Positions 19,601-31,488 of a stretch of DNA of 64,000 bases are shown here, one piece after another. Within the stretch, counting starts at the first letter, position 1; every line of letters begins with the position of its first letter. The DNA is from Anarhynchus alexandrinus (Eukaryota > Chordata > Aves > Charadriiformes > Charadriidae), in the NCBI GenBank assembly GCA_008711295.1, contig VUYV01000081.1, positions 1,107,424-1,171,423 of the forward strand, written 5' to 3'. Position numbers and translations under genes: made by a program. A model generated the notes under the pieces. That model ran no database searches, was not told the DNA's origin, and saw only the letters and a list, made by a program, of their open reading frames with translations.

Positions 19601-21854
19601 TCACTTAATATATCATCATTAATTTTAATCAGGCATATTTGTTATTTTTGGCATTAGAAAAAAGCTAATTAAATTCTCTGTTCAAAATTCACATCTATAT
19701 CTTGACGCAGACAGTCTGCTGCAGTGTTGCTTCGGTGAAAATATCTGTTTCTCTTGACATCCCGTTAATGAAATGACCCTCTCTGCAAAACTGTGGTTCA
19801 TATACGTACATTAATAATGCCATGTTTTACAATCCGGCCCTAAACTAGCAAGGAGGTTGCTTTTGCCTTTGTTTTTAATAGAACAATAAAAATTTTACAT
19901 TGAATTTGATTGCATAATTTACAAGAATTCTTTTTATAATATTTTAATTGGGTTACTAATAAGTTTTCTCCACATTTACTTTACAGATACTGAAAATTAT
20001 TCATGCAATTTTCATGAATAATTCTTTATGAATGCTACTTCTCCAAGTCCTCATTTTAATGAGGTATCATTTTCACGATATATTTCAGTTTCCAGGTTGC
20101 ACAAACCATGTTTTTCTAATATAAATATTTGCTCTTACCGACCAGAAACTGTTTTCTGTCTTTTCAAGCATTCCCCAAAATCTGTCAGGTTCTGATTCCG
20201 TTGCGGCAAGTAAATAATTTACTTAAACACTTAAAAAAACAAAAAGAATCAAAGAAGGTAAATGTAGAAGAAATCGAGTCTGAGAAACCTTGGAAGTGAC
20301 ACAAAATCCCAGCCTTGTATTAGCAGTCATCTTCACTGCAGAAATAACGTCTTCTACAACTTCAGAGATAACTGCACCAAAGACACAGACATAATAAATG
20401 TATTTATATTCTAGCTATAGGAAGGGGATGACATTTTAAAAATTATCTTAAGTGTATTTAGTCCGTGCTCACTGACAGGCAAAATGGACAATGACTGTCA
20501 ACTTCCCATACCTGCAAACTTTTAGTCATAATTAATTCCATAGCTAATACTTGGGTGTTTGACCAGTCAATATTTTAATATACATTAAATATAACACACT
20601 TCTGTCATGGAAAAAATCGCTGTCAAATCTGCACTGAGAGAGATTTTGGCTTTGATAAATCATTAATTGAATCTGGTGATGGGGGGGGGAATTGTTTTTA
20701 ACGGGTTGGAGCAGAATAGTTCAGTCTCTACACAGTGGAGTAGTTAAAAAGTCAACCTTAGGCTTGTGCTTGAAATTTTTATGAGAGTGGTTTGTAACGA
20801 GCTGTCTTGCTCTGGGACACTCTTAACTGGATCTCTCAGAAGGTTTTAAGCTTAATGATTTGAAACTGCCCTTCTTCAGCACAGTAGGAAAGACATGTAA
20901 ATCTTTGTTAGAGTTAATAGTTTAGATAATTACAGAAGTTTTCAGACTTGCTCTTTAATTTGACAGGCAATTTAGAGGACCACAAAAACGTGTCACTTGT
21001 GAACCCTACCAAGCAAATGCTTTTTTCTCTCTGCTTCACTACTCTCTGCTCTGCTAATTCAACTGCAGAATGAGGATAGAAACATCTTTGCAATATCAAA
21101 TTCACTGGCAAGATACAGCAGTGCTTTTGCTCAGTGGCCGTTTCAGTTTTTGCTGAAACACAAGACTCTCATGCAGAGAGAGAAATGCTATCCTGTGATG
21201 AGCACATCGCTGATATGGATTTTTGGGTCCATCGGTAAAATTGGTTATTCAAAGTTTAATACGTTCAGCTGTAGAAGATCCAAGAGAGAGTTCAATATCT
21301 GATAAATGAAAAGATATTAAGACCTTTATTTAAGAGCTGTAATTTCACAGCTTTATTTGGAAATGAATAACAGATTTTTAGCAATTGCTAAAAAGAGGAA
21401 AACTTATTAAGTGCAGACCATTAGCTGTATATTTAATCAAAATTTAAGAATCACACTTGTAGCCTTGCTGCAGTTTATGACGCTTAATCTCAGCCATTGA
21501 TTCCTAACTGGATCCCGATAGACTGTAAACTCGTCATTTCCTGCCGATTAGAAGATGTACTCAATATATCTGACTAAAAGGCAAATGTGATGATTGGCCA
21601 CAGCCATATCAATATTTAGTGTGAGGCTGATTAACATTTTATAGTCTGTAGGCACTGGTACTGACATTAATGACTGAGCCACAGAAAGTTATCTGGTCCT
21701 TGCTGGTTACCAGGTGAGTACATGTGCTAAGAAGCCTCTGTGGGTGATAGAAAAGGGTGTCTGCTTTATTGATTTTTATACGTAGGATTAATTTATAATA
21801 CTTTACACAATAGACACAGCCTGTAGATAAGGCAGAGGTACAATGGCAGCACTG
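16663..21854. promoter_or_regulatory. 5.2-kb repeat-free AT-rich block
   Basis: No CR1, SINE or satellite that I can recognise over 5.2 kb, unlike the flanks. From about 19400 to 20700 and again from 21290 to 21700 the DNA is rich in TAAT/ATTA, CATTTA and ATGAATAAT words, typical of homeodomain and POU binding. It has no long open frame. This profile resembles conserved non-coding DNA around developmental genes. A donor-like CAG|GTGAGTA lies at 21713. Conservation cannot be judged from one sequence, so the regulatory reading is inference. Confidence 0.3.
19995..20023. repeat. perfect 11-bp inverted repeat
   Basis: AATTATTCATG (19995-20005), a 7-base spacer CAATTTT, and CATGAATAATT (20013-20023). 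The left arm plus spacer also contains ATGCAATT, close to the POU octamer ATGCAAAT. It could bind a pair of homeodomain or POU proteins. Confidence 0.9.
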
Positions 21855-22185
21855 CCAGTCCCTAAAGGGGCTCCAGGAGAGCTGGGGAAGGACTATTTAC
21901 TGGGGCATGGAGTGATAGGACGAGGGGGAATGGCGTCAAACTGGAAGAGGGCAGGTTTAGATTGAACATGAGGAAGAAGTTTTTCACTGTGAGGGTGGTG
22001 AGGCACTGGCCCAGGTTGCCCAGAGAGGTTGTTGAGGCCCCATCCCTGGAGGTGTTCAAGGCCAGGCTGGAGGTGGCCTTGGGCAGCCTGGTCTGGTGGG
22101 AGGTGTCCCTGCCTATGGCAGGGGGGTTGGAACTCGATGGTCTTCAAGGTCCTTTCCAACTCTAAAGCATTCTATGTTTCTATGA
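21855..22185 (+). mobile_element. CR1 LINE fragment, young subfamily
   Basis: A 5'-truncated copy starting near CCAGTCCCTAAAGGGGCTCC and ending CTATGTTTCTATGA. It carries GGAACTCGATGGTCTTCAAG and shares nearly all of its sequence with the copies at 28210, 48544, 49738 and 54844. Low divergence between them points to recent activity. Confidence 0.93.
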
Positions 22186-22319
22186 GTGGTATTATAACAA
22201 CGATGCTTCGATTGCCACAGGCACGTGCCCGCACCATTGGAAATGAGGACACGCTTTTCACAGAGTAATACAGAAGGTCCTTTTCCAAGTGTCCAACCAG
22301 TGAGAAGCACCACACAGAT

Positions 22320-22635
22320 ACGAGGGCCGTTACAGCGCGTGCTGTGAATGTCCGTAGACAGGTGAAAGGGGACTGCTCCATCTCCCAGGCACGGCGACCC
22401 AGCGGAGTGTCGAGGGCTGACAGCCTGGGGAACGGCAGCCGGCGGAACCCACCAGCGGGCCGCGTCCCTGCGCTCTGCGGGAGCTTCACCCGGCAAAGAG
22501 GCGAACCGCGTCGGTGAGGCCATTGGGGAGAGGAGAGAAAGCTGTCCCGCGGGGAAGCGGAACCGTAGGTCTCTGCCCTCTGCAGAGGACGCCGCCGTCA
22601 GCCTCAGCGCCTGTCCGTGCTGCCGGCGCAGCAAA
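22320..22635. promoter_or_regulatory. CpG island (second)
   Basis: By eye about 33 CpG in about 315 bases, set between a CR1 and AT-rich DNA. It contains a reverse CCAAT box (ATTGG at 22522-22526) but no TATA box. A minus-strand open frame (22113-22634) crosses the island and runs into antisense CR1, so I do not accept it as a gene. Possible orphan promoter. Confidence 0.45.
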
Positions 22636-25600
22636 TGCCCGTTTTCAGTTTTAAAGGAAAGCTTTTAAACTTCTGTCTCGAAATTGTTGATAGATTCACG
22701 CGATACAGAAAAAAAAGTCCTTGCACCAGCTAGTAGGCTCTTCCACTGACTCTCAGTAAGAGACGTTTCTGTTCTCTCCCCACCTGAGAAGAAGCCCCGC
22801 AGACAGGAGGTCCCCCTGCCCCCCCAGGGAAAGCCATCCTCCACAGCTCTGCCGGGGCGCTCTCAGCCACATACCCTCATGTCTCTGGTTCCTTTGGTCC
22901 CAATATGCAGAGTTACTGATTCCTGCCCTTTCTCGAGGCCAAAGCAGCCCAAATCCTGATTGAAGCTCAGGGATGCTATGTATAACATGTCTAACATGTA
23001 TGGATGACACGTATAACAACTCCCCTAAATGTTTAGGCCACAGTTCATGGACAACCCCCAGGGCTGTCTCTCGTTGTGCCTCACAGCCTGTCACAGCTCG
23101 AGTTCCTTGTGTGTGCCCGTCAGCAATTAACATCAAATATAGCCCTGTTATCTTCAAGATGTTAAAAAGAACAGCTCCTTTTTTGCTTATAGACTGCTGT
23201 ATACTGGATGCAACTGGGTGCCACTACTGGGCTTATTTTTGTAAATTGCATTTGCTTTTGCACACAGGTAACTGGGAAGAAGAGGGACGTTGCATTTAGG
23301 TATAAGCTGCGAGCTGGGTAGCGGCAAGAATTTATTTTGGTTCACTGTCATAGAAAAACATGAGATTGAGATTTGACTATCATCAACTTTGCATGGATCA
23401 CAACAATACAAGTAATTTTTTACACAAAATGCAACAGCTGAGCGCATACTTACGTATCCCTTAAATCTACCTGGCCACAAAGGCTGCAAGTGATAGTTGT
23501 CTTTTGGCAACAATAAACAAAATGTCTATATCTAATGCAGTGAGGGGACAGTTCCAATAGCAAATTTCATCCTTACTAAGATTAAAAAAAAAACCAAACC
23601 CAAAGAAATGTCTTTTTTGGATAATCATAAACCATTATGCTGCGCTGCAGCAGAACAGTCTCTGAGGCACTCTGCCCTTTCACCTCACCTACACAGCCTG
23701 AAGCTAATGTCATTCACTGCCACTTGCAGGAAAAAAAACAACGGTGAGTGTCACTTAACAGTTATGGGTATTTGAAGCTGCTTAAGCCCTTAATGCTGGG
23801 TTTTGGTTTTTTTTTTCTCATGTGTATGAAATTAATCTCCATTTATTTTCATGAAAGGCAGTGCTATGTAAATCAGGTTTTCAGAAATAGCAGCAGGTTG
23901 GAGCACGCTGAAATGAAAAAAAATGCTTTATGTAAGGGGAAGTAACAAAACTACTACTGTTGTTGCTGTTGTTATTATTGTGGTTTCTGTTATTATTGTC
24001 ACTGTTGTTATTATCATCATTATTGAAATACTGGAACTGAGATGAATTCAGGCACTAGAAAGAATTTTTTTTTTGTCAATGTGAATGTCTGTGTTATGTT
24101 TGCCACAGGATATTGTCAAAGAGAAGAGTGGTAGAATGCTTTTTCATTTCTGCAGGGCATTTAAAATGGGGTTATTTTCACAAGATTGGAAAGGCTGCTC
24201 ATTCTACAGTGAAAAACAAACAAAAAACCAGAGTGCTATTGCAAGCGAAGAAGCAGAAAGAATAACTGAATTCAGCCAATTTTAAACCTCACTGGAATCC
24301 TGCGCGCTTAAACAGCTCCCTGTTTACCGGGTGGTCCGTGATGATGAAAATAAATGCAACCGCAGACAAAGATCTTATTAGGCACAGCCTATGGGACCGC
24401 AGATACAGCCCCTATAGAGACTGCTCACACAGCTCTGTGCGTGGCTGTCGGGAGATACAACCGTGGGCACAGACTGTGAGCTGATGGCGTGGCAGGATCC
24501 CGAGAGCGAGAGCTGCTGTCAGTCGGACGTGATTCCTTCATGACCGTAGCTCTCGTGCGCTGGAGCATCCAGGCGGTGCGTGCTGCAGCTCTGGGGACTC
24601 CCGGGGAGCCTGCAGGGGAGTGACGGCGCTCCCTGCAGAACAACGCGCTTTAATATATCGGGAAAGGCAACGTTTGAATGGCATAGTCTTTCCGTCATCC
24701 TCCTGGTACATCACACGCACAATCTAGAGAAGACAAAAATGGTTCAAAGAGTGAGCTCAAGCTCACAGCGGAAAGTCCTGCTCCCCGCGCTCTTATTCAG
24801 CAGTTAATTGGAAGCAGCAACCTGAATTTACTTTCTCAAATTAGACTGGTTGTCACCCTTTTATTAGAAGATGCGACAGTTTCCTTTTCATGCAAAATCT
24901 TTAAATCTAAATGTTCCTGAAAACTGTCCTCTAATTTTTGAAATTTATGTGTGATGCAGAATGAAATTCTCCAGTTTGTCACGATATGAGCCAGACTGGC
25001 CGGTAGTCACGTTCCCTTTGACCTTCGTGATAGCGTGTTGCCCAGAAACACTTGTGCCCTGGAGGGAAAAGCAAGGCTACCAGCGGGTCTTTCCCATCTG
25101 AAATGATGTAAGCCAGTAAAGCGTATGTAGTATTCCCAGAAAGTACTGGCAACAGAAGATTGGGCTTCCAGGAATTGTGCTGCTTAGAGCACGGGGCTCC
25201 AGGTTTTCTGATGTTGTAAGGTCATTCCATAAAGTTAAAGGTGGGATTTCTTTAAATCTTATAAAGACGGACAGGGTTAAAAATATATAAAAACCATGTA
25301 CAATTGAAGGGAAAATGGTCTTTACTGGGGCAGAGCCTGTGGGCAGTGATACCTTCTAAGGAGGAATGGACTAGAAAATCAAAACCCCCAAATCATCACC
25401 TGGTCCCACTGTTTCAGGAAAAGGAATAACTCAACTCCTCTCAGCTACAAGCACTCAGCATTATCGGCTTCTCTGAAAAAGGAAGAGCCTTTGCTGGCTA
25501 ACGACAGCTTAGGCTACACACAACAGCGCTGAATATACCATTATGGATTTCATTTAGGACCTTGCCCAAAGTTCAGGACCTTGAACTTTCTGCCACGAAC

Positions 25601-27929
25601 AAGTCTAAACAAGGCAGAGCAGAGCTAGGAGACCGAGACGCTGAAATCTCAGCCTGGGTGAAAGTCACGCTTAAACAAATGTGTCCGTGGGATCGTGGTT
25701 TCCATGCACGCCCCAGAACCAGCGTGCGCGTTGGCTACACCGAGTACCTTCAGGGCTTTGTTTACTTTTAGTCAGCTGCTATATAAATGATTTGTGGTGA
25801 GGAATCGTATACTTGATGACTGTCTCTCATCACCCTAAAGTGGTGCTCCATCCAAAATACCCGTCTGTCCCCCTGGCTACACGCAGTTCAGTTTAATCCT
25901 GCTGCTGTTCGGTTCTCAATATGCTCCTGTCACTGCATGCAATCCTCACCTTCCCGTGCACCTCTTTAAGTCAGGTCATAAGAAAATATTGTTCACTCTT
26001 TTAAATTAATGAACAGCTAAATAAAACCAAACCTTCCATTAGGTTGAGTAAGACCAGGATGTCTTCAGCAGCACGCACGCACTCCGTATACGTGTATCTT
26101 GCAGCCTGCCTGCAAGGCACGCCGAATGATGTGCAAACGCATTTTCCCCTCCTCTCCAAAATAAGCAGAAAGGGTGCTTGGGAAATATTTGACATCTTTT
26201 CCTCATTCATCTGTCTGCATTATATTGCAACAATGACCTCGAGTGACAGTTTTAAACTATAGCCCATTCTTCCTCTCAAAAGAGTTATGTTTTTCCTCTC
26301 TGCTTTGTTAAAGAAACAAAAACTGGAAGTACTATGTTAAAAAAAAAAAGTTTAGTTTTGGGTACAATTACTTAGAAATTCATAGTTGTTCACTGTCATT
26401 CATCACTCTTTCTGAATGTCACCCACTGCTCAGTTATAGAGGGTACAGCTTAGGACAACAAGCATTTGGAACGAGTTCATTTATGGGAAGGTTTTTCTTC
26501 TACTCGTGACTACTTTGTGAAAATCTGACCTTCCTAACGTAACTAACTCCCAAATAAACTTTGTTTATACCATGGTGACTTCTCTGGGGCATATCTGGCC
26601 TTGGTTCCCGGGAGAGAATAAATGACAGTTGCAGAGAGCTGTTTATTGCTTATTCATTCTCCCCCCTTTCTTCATCTTTTTCAACCTTTCCTAGATTTCA
26701 CGCGATAACAATCATGTGAAATCCACTGATTCTAACTTTAATCAGGAAGAAAGAAGATGAAATAGCAGGAGTGTGAAATGTGGTTTAATTTTGAAGAACT
26801 ACTTTTCTCTTTTCCAAATGCATATTCACAATAAAATTAAATTATATATACCCTAAAAGTAATTTTTGTCCTAGAAGAGAAAAAATTCCAAAATGCTACC
26901 TGACAGAGTCTCCACTTGTTTTCTTTCCATTCTCTATATTGATATTTTGCCAAGGAAAAAAAAAACATCTAAATACTATAATTATTCCCTCCTTTTAAAA
27001 AATAATGCATTTTGGAAAATACAGTGGTTGCTGTCTACAAGTTTCCAACATCACTGACTACATGTATAAAATCCAATAGCCCAGTCTGGACACCAGAGGT
27101 GGCATTACAGTTTTGGACAGATTCTGATCGTTGCTTATCACGCCTTCAGGTATGACTAGGGAAAATAGCTGGGATCAGAGCAACTTCTATTTTCACCAAA
27201 GTGTGATTGCATTCAATTTATTCTCCCTGTGCGTTGCAAAGTGGTATGAATCAAGATTAGTGAAATTGCAGATTGTGCCTCTGGTTTCTTTGCCTTATTT
27301 GGGTTCTCGTCTGGTGAGAGAAAGATCCGTCCTTCTGGGGAAGGGCTGAGCAGTTGAAGAGGCCGTACCAGACCCGGCTGGGAACGGGCTGAAATGAAAA
27401 TCACAGCCACGCTCTTTAGCAAGGCCTTCCCTCAAACAGCTCCCTTTGTCCTTCCGTCTGACAAAGCTGGCCGAAAGGCATCATTAGACAAGGACAGCCA
27501 GAAAGCTTCACCGTTTTATAGGTAACAAAAATACTATTGCTATTAGTTCATAAGCAGATTTCCTAATTATGCCCATTTTCCATCTCTGCTATCTACATTT
27601 TTTCCAATGTTAATCATTATATTTTGACTTTAAAATGCTGAAAACCAGAGGGTGGATGAGTTGAAAGGAACTATACGTGGTCCTTCCCCCCCACCGCCCT
27701 TTCCTGGACAAAGCTTAGGGCTGCCTTGGCTGGAGGAAGTGAAGTCACAAACTTGCTCTGTACCAAACACAACTAAAAGATGGACACTTTTCCCAAAATA
27801 CGTTAAGCAGCACGTGCTCTCTTTCCTAAGTGACCAGATAGTTTTCTTCTTGATGGATAGGGAAAAAAAAAAAGTACAGCTTGTTAATTGAAGGAGGTTA
27901 CTGCCTTTTCTTATGTTGAGCCACCCCCA
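22636..27929. other. unique DNA, no gene confirmed
   Basis: No CR1 seen over 5.3 kb. A minus-strand frame of 134 codons (22753-23157) contains a donor-like AGG|GTATGTGG near 22878, but its acceptor is unclear. A plus-strand acceptor-like TTTGCCACAG at about 24108 leads into a 58-codon frame. A moderately CpG-rich patch lies at 24420-24660. None of these is strong enough to call a gene. Confidence 0.4.
23950..24026. repeat. degenerate GTT/ATT triplet repeat
   Basis: Mixed triplets GTT, ATT, GCT and ATC over about 77 bases, for example TACTGTTGTTGCTGTTGTTA. An old interrupted microsatellite. Confidence 0.85.
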
Positions 27930-28008
27930 AAGTAAAGAAGTTCCTCCTCATGTTAAGATGGAACTTCCTATGTTCAAGTTTGTGCCCATTACCTCTTGTT
28001 CAGAGAGG
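27930..28008 (-). mobile_element. CR1 LINE scrap, older subfamily
   Basis: In reverse orientation: AAGTTCCTCCTCATGTTAAG, then ATGGAACTTCCTATGTTCAA, then GTTTGTGCCCATTACCTCTT. These blocks match the late ORF2 region of older CR1 subfamilies. Only about 80 bases can be followed. Both ends are lost. Confidence 0.7.
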
Positions 28009-28209
28009 TGGGGGCCGCAGTTCAGACCCTCTTGTAGTGATTTCAGCCAGGCCCTGCCCCAGGGCTTTGGGTTTGGTGGGTTCTAGCTTCCTCCTTCTTT
28101 TCCGTCATTTCCTTGGAGATTCCCTGGATGAGACAGGAGACCAGGCAGGCTACATAAACAAATTATTAAAGCAGTTGTTTTCTAATGCAGCCAACAGTTG
28201 GAGTGCAAA

Positions 28210-28463
28210 TGCAGGTTTAGATTGAACATTAGGAAGAAGTTTTTCACTGTGAGGGTGGTGAGGCACTGGCCCAGGTTGCCCAGAGAGGTTGTTGAGGCCC
28301 CATCCCTGGAGGTGTTCAAGGCCAGGCTGGCCGTGGCCTTGGGCAGCCTGGTCTGGTGGGAGGTGTCCCTGCCTATGGCAGGGGGGTTGGGACTCGATGG
28401 TCTTCAAGGTCCTTTCCAACCTCAACCATTCTATGATTCTGTGATTCTATGATTCTATGATTC
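28210..28463 (+). mobile_element. CR1 LINE fragment, young subfamily
   Basis: Begins abruptly at GCAGGTTTAGATTGAACATT and ends in four tail units (CTATGATTCTGTGATTCT and onward). Near identical to the copy at 21855-22185 from 21953 on, including GGTCTTCAAGGTCCTTTCCA. A severely 5'-truncated insertion. Confidence 0.93.
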
Positions 28464-30643
28464 CTTTGTTCCGCTTTATTCCTGACTATTATGGAAAGAA
28501 TAAATTGACTACCTAAAAAGCAAATCATAAGACAAATATCTCAGTTTGCAAGATAGCGTTGAGTGCATTTTATGTGACTATTTAATGCAGTCTTATGTTA
28601 TTCTTCCTGAGTAAACCCTGAATAAAATACAAAAATCCTCTATTTTCAAGGTGTTAAAATGAAATGAATTCTTAGTGCTATTGTTTGTAACAGGAATCAA
28701 AATTCAGTTTCCTGAGACCAGTGCCTCTCAAAAACTTAGTCAACCATGACTAGAAAACAAGGTCATTAGTTCTGCTCTTCTAATTCTGATTTTGAATGGC
28801 ACTATTACTTTCAAGCTACGGGAAACAAACCCACATACTTTGTTTCTACCGTTGAATGGTTTGAAAGCACAAATTACCTCCTCTGTACATTTAGTAGGAA
28901 GATTTTATGACTTTTTCTTTGACTGGAAAGAGGATAGAGGTGAATTTGAGAGACAGCTGTTCTACTGGTATTGGCATAAAACAGTTATTATTTGACAAAT
29001 TTTAAAAATGTTCATGTGCAAAATGTTTTCATTCTTACAAATAAAAATGGGAAAGTTAAAATGAAAATCCAAAATGTAAACGAGGAGAATTCTCCAAGAA
29101 AATAGAGATTCAATGAAATTTTATGTTCCAAGATCAAAATAGCATATTTTCTTTACAACAATTCATTTATAATATCTAGCATTCCATCAAGACTAAAACA
29201 GAAAGGCTAAAACAGAATTTAGTCTTGATTCATAAGGCAGAACATGACAATTCATTAAACTGTTTGTGTGGAATTCAGATTTAATTCGTAACAGATGAAA
29301 TATTTCAAGCATTCATCCTTCAGCCATGTAAAAGTAAGACATTTAGCCCAGGTTAGTCATCTCAGCTCCTTTACCATTCAACAGAGCGGTACTGAAAGCA
29401 CATACATACATTTTTTGCATGAAAGCATTTCCAAACATTAGGGTTTCCTTTGTGGATGCCTGAGGGTCTGAATCACGATGAATATTTTTTCTTCTTTTTT
29501 CTTCTTTCTTGGATAACTCATTTGAACAATCAATATTGAATTCCAAGTGGACATGGAAAATTAATTTTCGTTTTCATGAGTATTTGTACTAGTGAACTGA
29601 GGGTTCAGACATTTCCAGATGTCGCCGGGGTAGAATTACTCCGTGTAAGAACATTCAGGAAGTCGGCAGCTCTGTAGTCAGAAATTGTGATGTTTCCAAA
29701 ACACCTTTCCGTCCATTTTTCCAAAATGTTAGTTTTAGCGTATCCAACCACTCTATAAAGGCCCAGGGAAGCCGTGGGGTAATAACGCTACGCAGAAGAG
29801 CTCCTCCCAGGCCGCAGAGACGCCCACGTTCACGTCCCGCAGCAGCCAGAGGGAGCCGGCAGGATCCTGCACCTCAGCTCCTGAGACCCAAAGCGGTGTC
29901 AACAACACCGTGTGATCTTCCAAACCCCAATGACAAGAAAAGGCCATTTGTAGAATCATAAGTGTTGGGAAACTCAGGAATAACCAAGAAATCAAAAGTA
30001 AGTTCCCACTTTGACGTTCCCATTGTGAATAAGGAGGAGAGATGATGCTATGCTGACGCACGCTACTGCGTTACATTCTGAAGCGTCTGGACAGCATTTT
30101 TCTTCCTCCTCTGCTATTTTAATTTTCCTATGACTATCCTCTCAGATTTGTGCTGACTTTCACTGGAAAAGGAAGAACAAAACATCACGAGAAAGCCCTT
30201 GTTTACTAAACTTGAAGCAAAACCTTGAAGCCCAGGGATTTGTTTGTTGTACAATCGCTAAACGCCTGGAAATAGAAACTCCTCTTAAAAGCGAACTAAA
30301 CCTTCACACCCGGATGTTTGTCGGTAACTGTTTCTCTTCAATATTAGGTTGTTGTCTAAAGACTTAGCAGAGCTTTTAGCAAGGCTTCAGCGCTGCCCAG
30401 AAATGGAAACCTCCTGTGCGAAGTCCTTCACTGAGGCAGAACCACCTTTGCCCAGTAATGGCACGGGCGCCTGAGAGAGGGGTGTCCCGGGGGCTGCGAG
30501 CTGATGTCCGGCAATGGGGGAGGGCAGTTGTCCGTGAAACCCCTCCCCTGCCCTACTGGAGTCGTTGCTCAGCACGCTCCCAACACACAAACCCGTACAA
30601 CCCCTTTCTGAAGAGCGCATCACACCCTCCAAACAAGCCATAC
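28464..30643. other. non-coding stretch, no gene seen
   Basis: AT-rich unique DNA to about 29700, then GC-richer. A TATAAAGG at about 29754 lies just before a CpG-containing patch (29780-29900), but no gene start can be supported. Confidence 0.45.
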
Positions 30644-30708
30644 CTTCTCTGCTAAAGTCAACGGTCTTCCAGGCGGTAACTTCTGGCAGTTGAACGTTGA
30701 GCTTTCTG
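30644..30708 (-). other. exon-like segment, 65 nt
   Basis: On the minus strand the acceptor GTCATTGATTTCCAG and the donor AAG|GTATGG flank 65 bases. One frame is open with phase 2 in and phase 1 out: RKLNVQLPEVTAWKTVDFSR and then E. The surrounding open frame spans 30387-30737. I recognise no family, and the segment may be a chance pseudo-exon. Confidence 0.25.
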
Positions 30709-30906
30709 CTGGAAATCAATGACCGATACGTTTTCAAGCACTCTGGTTCTTTTTACACCACATCCTCTCTAATTCAGGGATTTCTCCGCGTTGCTATGCT
30801 TCTGTTACATACTGCCGTGCTTTTGCCCAGGCCCCGTTATCCCCAGAGCACCATCCCTCGTCCTCCCTCGGCAGAGGGGAGAGCCCTGCGCTGCCGGTAC
30901 TGGTGC

Positions 30907-31026
30907 AGCCAGCACATCTCTGCGTGTGCCAGCACATCTCTGTGTCTGCCAGCACATCTCTGTGTGTGCCAGCACATCTCTGCGTGTGCCAGCACATCTC
31001 TGAGCTTCTCCGCACACCTCTGTGCC
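30907..31026. repeat. 20-bp minisatellite, 6 units
   Basis: Units of exactly 20 bp start at 30907, 30927, 30947, 30967, 30987 and 31007, with core TGCCAGCACATCTCTG and a variable last four bases. The sixth unit is more diverged (TCTCCGCACACCTCTG). Because 20 is not a multiple of three, every frame is sampled. The cysteine/histidine-rich open frames seen here on both strands are artefacts of the array. Confidence 0.93.
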
Positions 31027-31085
31027 GCGGCGGCTCGATCTCGCCTGCACTTCCACTGTCTTACATCGAAATGAGGATGACAATT

Positions 31086-31488
31086 TTATGAGGAGAGGCT
31101 GAGAGCGCTGGGACGCTTTAGCCTGGAGAAGAGAAGGCTGAGGGGAGACCTTATTACTGCGTACAAGTATCTAAAGGGTGGGTGGAAGGAGGATGGAGCC
31201 AGACTCTTTCCAGTGGTTCCCAGTGACAGGACGAGGGGCAATGGGCAAAAGTTGGAACATAGGAGGTTCCGTTCAAATACACGGAAAAACTCCTTTGGGG
31301 TTGGGGTGGCAGAGCACTGCACAGGCTGCCCAGGGGGGTGGGGGAGTCCCCTTCTCTGGAGGTTTTCAAGCCCCGCCTGGATGCAGTGCTGAGTGCTGTG
31401 CTCTGGGCAGTCCTGCTTTGGCAGGGGAGTGGGACTGGGTGATCTCTAGAGGCCCCTTCCAACTCTGAAAATTCCGTGATTCCGTGAA
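31086..31488 (+). mobile_element. CR1 LINE fragment, other subfamily
   Basis: Runs from TTATGAGGAGAGGCTGAGAG to the tail ATTCCGTGATTCCGTGA. Diagnostic blocks are CTGGAGAAGAGAAGGCTGAG, GACAGGACGAGGGGCAATGG and GGACTGGGTGATCTCTAGAG. It resembles the copy at 53598-53866 more than the young group. 5' truncated. Its start lies 60 bp after a minisatellite. Confidence 0.92.

Noticed and set aside
22113..22634. Minus-strand frame of 173 codons across the second CpG island
   Set aside because: It runs from GC-rich DNA with few stops straight into antisense CR1, so it is not one coherent gene.
29753..29910. TATAAAGG followed by a CpG-containing patch as a promoter
   Set aside because: No start codon, exon or initiator can be supported downstream, and TATA-like words are common in this DNA.
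30794..31091. Cys/His-rich frames on both strands
   Set aside because: They are translations of the 20-bp minisatellite, with the motif rotating through all frames.
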